From Bacteroidota bacterium (GTDB lineage: Bacteria; Bacteroidota; Bacteroidia; 2-12-FULL-35-15), in assembly GCA_021413595.1 (NCBI GenBank), contig JAIOQD010000648.1, positions 1 through 9,848 on the forward strand: 9,848 bases of DNA, in the 5' to 3' direction. Position 1 is the first letter of the stretch, and every line of letters starts with the position of its first letter. A model generated the notes under the pieces. It ran no database searches and was not told where the DNA came from. It was given only the letters and a program-made list of their open reading frames with translations. The position numbers and the translations under genes were made by a program. Shown in pieces: positions 7,274-9,848 of this stretch.

Positions 7274-8242
7274 TTAAAAGTCTTCATCCAGTTTGAAAAC
7301 ATTGTCTTCTTTTTTACCCATTACGCCTGATTTTTGATATTCCGCAACACGTTTTTCAAAGAAATTAGTTTTGCCTTGCAAGGAGATCAGCTCCATAAAA
7401 TCGAATGGATTGGTTGCATTGTATGTTTTAGGGCATCCTAAAGCAACTAATAACCTGTCGGCAACAAATTCAATGTATTGGCACATCATATCAGCATTCA
7501 TACCTATCAAACGAACAGGAAGTGCATCTGATACAAATTCTTTTTCAATTTCAACGGCATTGGTAATGATAGCGGTTACATTTTCCTGTGGCAATGGGTT
7601 TTCCAGTTGTGAATAAAGCAAACATGCAAAATCGCAATGTAAACCCTCGTCACGGGAAATAAGTTCGTTCGAGAAAGTAAGACCCGGCATTAATCCACGT
7701 TTTTTCAACCAAAAGATAGAACAGAAACTTCCTGAAAAGAATATTCCTTCCACTGCAGCGAAAGCAATTAACCGTTCAGCGAAGGTTCCGTTTCCTATCC
7801 ATTTAATAGCCCAATCGGCTTTCTTCCCAACACATGGCAGTGTATCTATAGAATGAAAAAGTCTATCTTTTTCTTTAGGGTCTTTAATATAGCTATCTAT
7901 TAATAAGGAATAGGTCTCAGAATGGATATTTTCCATCATGATCTGAAAACCGTAAAAACAACGAGCTTCCGGATATTGAACTTCATTCATAAAGTTAACG
8001 GCCAGGTTTTCATTTACTATACCATCACTTGCAGCAAAAAAAGCAAGCACGTGTTTAATAAAATGTTTTTCATCGTCATTTAATTTATTTTCCCAATCCT
8101 GAAGATCGGGATTCAAATCAATTTCTTCTGCAGTCCAAAAACTGGCCTCTGCTTTTTTATACATTTCCCATATATCCTGATGTTTTATAGGGAAAAGTAC
8201 AAATCTGTCTTTATTCTCTTTTAATATCGGTTCAGCTGTCAT
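7274..8242 (-). CDS. nrdB: Ribonucleoside-diphosphate reductase class Ia, small (beta) subunit
   Basis: NrdB houses the diiron centre and the tyrosyl radical that starts catalysis in NrdA. All expected metal ligands are present: D73 (FAASDG), E104 and H107 (ENIHSET), E165 (AVEGIFFSG), E199 and H202 ([10 protein letters not shown]). The radical tyrosine is Y111, seven residues after E104 as in the mouse enzyme, so this is an ordinary tyrosyl-radical class Ia protein rather than a Y-less variant. The C-terminal peptide NVFKLDEDF resembles the tail of eukaryotic R2 (FTLDADF) that docks onto the large subunit. Length (322) and sequence are closer to eukaryotic R2 than to E. coli NrdB. The ATG is supported by an AAAAGGA sequence a few bases upstream, a better Shine-Dalgarno than is usual for this phylum. 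It is the first gene of the reductase unit, behind a 414-bp leader. Confidence 0.97.
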   Translation of the reverse strand: MTAEPILKENKDRFVLFPIKHQDIWEMYKKAEASFWTAEEIDLNPDLQDWENKLNDDEKHFIKHVLAFFAASDGIVNENLAVNFMNEVQYPEARCFYGFQIMMENIHSETYSLLIDSYIKDPKEKDRLFHSIDTLPCVGKKADWAIKWIGNGTFAERLIAFAAVEGIFFSGSFCSIFWLKKRGLMPGLTFSNELISRDEGLHCDFACLLYSQLENPLPQENVTAIITNAVEIEKEFVSDALPVRLIGMNADMMCQYIEFVADRLLVALGCPKTYNATNPFDFMELISLQGKTNFFEKRVAEYQKSGVMGKKEDNVFKLDEDF

Positions 8243-8558
8243 TTATATCCTTTTCTAAATTACTTTTTTTATTAACTACCTAGTTTTCAATACCTTACTT
8301 GTTGTTTTTTTTTAAAAACAAAGGGTTGAATCTCCCTGAAAGCCTATTGCTTTCTTTTTGAGCGTTTTAAGTAAATAATTGGTTATTGAATTAAGGTGTA
8401 CAAATCTTGTCAAAAAAAAACAGCTAGTCAAGGGGATTGAATTAACATTTAGGCGAAGTTATAAACACGCAGAATTAACAGATGAATGTTGATAAATCAC
8501 TAACGTATTTAAAAACACGACATTAACTCTATTGGAAAAAAAATTGAAAATTAAGTGT
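8243..8558. other. Non-coding A-tract-rich leader upstream of nrdB
   Basis: This stretch holds no open frame I would call a gene. It has homopolymer runs at 8264-8270 (T7), 8305-8313 (T9), 8412-8420 (A9) and 8536-8543 (A8), which would bend the DNA and may raise transcription. No TAnnTTTG element is found on the minus strand, so the nrdB promoter is unplaced. TTATAAACA (8459-8467) and TGTTGATAA (8487-8495) each resemble a DnaA box with one mismatch, but chance matches are likely in sequence this AT-rich. AAACACG occurs twice, 50 bp apart (8463-8469 and 8513-8519). Confidence 0.4.
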
Positions 8559-8596
8559 AAAAAAATTTGGAGCTAATAAGGAAATATCCGTATTAG
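8559..8596 (-). terminator. Candidate weak terminator after the DUF3109-type gene
   Basis: CTAATAAGGA (8573-8582) and TCCGTATTAG (8587-8596) form a 10-base stem with one mismatch around a 4-base AATA loop. Read on the minus strand, the stem is followed about seven bases later by a run of seven T (8559-8565). It lies about 60 bp after the DUF3109 gene stop. The stem is AT-rich and the T-run is offset, so an operator or a chance hairpin is possible. Confidence 0.45.
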
Positions 8597-8656
8597 ATAT
8601 ACAGGTGTTTTGAGAGGGTATGCTTAGGTGCTCCTTTAAAATTAAAGCTTTTGGGG

Positions 8657-9223
8657 CTATGCCTTTTTTATTTTATCAGCAAATTCTAATTGTTTGTACC
8701 AATCTTCACCGTATTTACGTATAAGTGGTTCGCGCAAAAATTTATAAACCGGTACATCCAGCTTGGCTCCGCATTCACATGCCGGTTTGCAAACATTCCA
8801 GCTGTGGAAGTTTACAGCATCATAATCCTTGTATTTAGTGATGCGTACAGGGTATAAATGGCAGGAAATAGGTTTTTTCCAGGTTATATCACCTGCATAA
8901 TAGGCTTTTTCAATGGCACATTTGGCAATATCATTTTCAAAATAGGTGAAAGCGCAGTGTTTTCCTTTCACTAATGGAGTAGTATAATCTCCATCCTCAT
9001 CGATCACAAAAACACCTTGTTTTTCAATCGATTTAAGTCCATCTTTAGGCAGGTAGGGCTTTACCTTATCCAGCAGGTCTTCCATTATCGAGATCTCTTC
9101 CAGTTCTAGTGGGGCACCTGAATCACCGGCTACACAACATTCTCCTTTACATGCGTTCAAATCACACACGAATTTTTTTTCAAGCAAATGCTCCGAAACT
9201 ATTGTATTATCTATTGCTATCAT
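8657..9223 (-). CDS. DUF3109 family cysteine-rich protein, function unknown
   Basis: This 188-residue cytoplasmic protein has no signal peptide or membrane segment. It carries ten cysteines: a cluster C20-x4-C25-x3-C29-C30 (VCDLNACKGECC), then C90, C102, C121 (KPISCHLYP), and C145-x3-C149-x-C151 (CKPACEC). The arrangement resembles YkgJ-type CxxxCC proteins thought to bind zinc or an iron-sulphur cluster, and the N-terminal block matches DUF3109 as I know it. The role is not established, and I see no catalytic motif beyond the cysteines. The ATG directly precedes IAIDNTIVSEHLLEKKFVC, and no longer start is needed. It is separated from nrdB by 414 bp and a possible terminator, so it is probably its own transcription unit. 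A link to the reductase is only suggested by proximity. No promoter is recognisable upstream, where a repeat cluster begins. Confidence 0.85.
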   Translation of the reverse strand: MIAIDNTIVSEHLLEKKFVCDLNACKGECCVAGDSGAPLELEEISIMEDLLDKVKPYLPKDGLKSIEKQGVFVIDEDGDYTTPLVKGKHCAFTYFENDIAKCAIEKAYYAGDITWKKPISCHLYPVRITKYKDYDAVNFHSWNVCKPACECGAKLDVPVYKFLREPLIRKYGEDWYKQLEFADKIKKA

Positions 9224-9258
9224 GTGATTTTATTTCGGGTTAAGAAGTAATATGTTTT

Positions 9259-9348
9259 GGGCGTTCCCCTTCTTAAAGAAGAAGGGTCGGGCTTTGCGCT
9301 TCAATCTTTTCTAAACAGAAAAGGATTTCCGCTGCAATCCCTAACGCA
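9259..9348 (-). repeat. Dispersed intergenic repeat, copy A (inverted)
   Basis: Read on the minus strand this runs GCGTTAGGGATTGCAGCG, GAAATCCTTTTC, AGCCCGACCC and ends AACGCCC, the same order of blocks as copies B and C on the plus strand. The middle differs: a 7-bp hairpin CTTTTCT/AGAAAAG (9306-9312 and 9317-9323). A second 8-bp hairpin CCCTTCTT/AAGAAGGG lies at 9267-9286. It is therefore a diverged inverted member of the family, 36 bp upstream of the DUF3109 gene. Confidence 0.7.
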
Positions 9349-9469
9349 GCATCCAATTACGAAGGTAACTAAATTATTTCAACGGAATTTTAAAACATTT
9401 ATGGGTGTATAACAATTTCCCGTTGATTTAATATTTATACTAAATATAGGCAGCAACCCAAAAACGCCT

Positions 9470-9540
9470 TCACACTTTCTCGACAAAAGCTCGAAATGAA
9501 CCACCGCGTGCTTTCATTTCGAGATGTCGAGAAAGTGTGA
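9470..9540. repeat. 71-bp palindrome with 15- and 10-bp perfect stems
   Basis: TCACACTTTCTCGAC (9470-9484) pairs with GTCGAGAAAGTGTGA (9526-9540), and CTCGAAATGA (9490-9499) pairs with TCATTTCGAG (9514-9523). A small internal loop (5 against 2 bases) separates the stems, and the apical loop is 14 bases. No T-run follows on either side. It ends 13 bp before repeat copy B. It resembles a REP-type or miniature-element hairpin; no coding frame uses it. Confidence 0.75.
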
Positions 9541-9553
9541 GAGCCTTGCTTGC

Positions 9554-9670
9554 GATTGTTTGCGTGAGGGATTGCAGCGTAAATCCTTCATCGGTTTTTC
9601 ATCGATGAAGATAGGAACCCTTCGACTTCGCTCAGGATGAATTCCAAGCCCGACCCCAAAGGGCACGCCC
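9554..9670 (+). repeat. Dispersed intergenic repeat, copy B
   Basis: The first 103 bases are about 91% identical to copy C (9 differences by hand), with the first 23 and last 39 bases identical and all changes in the middle. Blocks in order: GCGTGAGGGATTGCA, a hairpin CTTCATCG/CGATGAAG (9586-9593 and 9603-9610), TTCGACTTCGCTCAGGATGA, then AGCCCGACCC and, as in copy A, a closing GGGCACGCCC. No open frame is conserved between copies, so it is non-coding. Confidence 0.8.
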
Positions 9671-9745
9671 AATAACCCCGAAAAAAATGTTTAATTTTCA
9701 AAAAAGCACATTAGCATATTTGGAGCTAGCGAGCTCTTTAGTGTA

Positions 9746-9848
9746 GATTGTTTGCGTGAGGGATTGCAATGAAAATCCTTCATCGATTTTTCATCGATAA
9801 TGACCGGAGCCCTTCGACTTCGCTCAGGATGAATTCCAAGCCCGACCC
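9746..9848 (+). repeat. Dispersed intergenic repeat, copy C (runs to window edge)
   Basis: This copy starts exactly 192 bp after copy B, in the same direction, and shares its conserved ends. The middle hairpin is changed to ATCGAT/ATCGAT. A short hairpin GAGCT/AGCTC (9723-9736) precedes it, in the place where the 71-bp palindrome precedes copy B. The window ends at AGCCCGACCC, so the closing block is not seen. Confidence 0.8.

Noticed and set aside
3592..7616. Several plus-strand open frames of 61-81 codons within the methyltransferase, nrdA and nrdB genes
   Set aside because: They lie wholly inside strongly supported minus-strand genes and show no recognisable protein features.
8459..8495. 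Two DnaA-box-like sequences upstream of nrdB, as in DnaA control of E. coli nrdAB
   Set aside because: Each has one mismatch at an important position and the region is very AT-rich, so chance matches are expected.
8243..8656. NrdR-box pair or B12/other riboswitch before nrdB
   Set aside because: I looked for the paired ACA-AT-rich-TGT boxes and for a conserved riboswitch layout and saw neither.
9554..9848. CRISPR-like direct repeats
   Set aside because: Only two direct copies of over 100 bp with diverged centres and an 89-bp gap; there are no short identical repeats, regular spacers or cas genes.

Overview
The window looks like a chromosomal segment of a low-GC Bacteroidota bacterium. The evidence is a DUF3109-type cysteine-rich protein (a family I know mainly from Bacteroidota), a eukaryote-like class Ia ribonucleotide reductase with a C-terminal tail typical of the phylum, a TAnnTTTG-type promoter element, and starts preceded by A-rich sequence rather than strong Shine-Dalgarno sites. 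I cannot name the genus. Every gene I can support is on the minus strand, so transcription runs from high to low coordinates.

Region by region: (1) 9224-9848 has no gene. It is packed with repeats: two direct copies of a ~103-117 bp element, an inverted copy of the same family, and a 71-bp palindrome. (2) 8657-9223 encodes the DUF3109-type protein, with a weak candidate terminator at 8559-8596. (3) 8243-8656 is an A-tract-rich leader of 414 bp before nrdB. (4) 7274-8242 is nrdB and 4645-7131 is nrdA, together a class Ia ribonucleotide reductase making deoxyribonucleotides. They are separated by a 100-bp near-perfect hairpin that begins exactly after the nrdB stop codon. A strong terminator at 4583-4619 closes the unit. 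(5) 4375-4500 is a set of nested inverted repeats at the border between housekeeping and accessory DNA. (6) 276-4300 is a tight four-gene operon: an XRE-type regulator, two amino-methyltransferases with TSPPY motifs, and a phospholipase-D-type restriction endonuclease. (7) 1-200 is the N-terminal piece of an ATPase with a Walker A motif, cut by the window edge.

The main accessory system is a BfiI-like Type IIS restriction-modification operon. The nuclease has H105, K107, N125 and E136, which matches the metal-independent BfiI active site even in numbering as I recall it. Two methyltransferases fit an asymmetric site in which each strand needs its own enzyme. The operon encodes the regulator first, the methyltransferases next and the nuclease last. 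A perfect inverted repeat (TTTGAC-N7-GTCAAA) overlaps the predicted -7 element, suggesting that the regulator controls its own operon. The ATPase beginning 75 bp after the nuclease may be an additional defence component. Hand counts of a few lines suggest lower GC in parts of the restriction-modification block (about 23-42%) than in nrdA (about 42%), consistent with acquisition next to nrdA.
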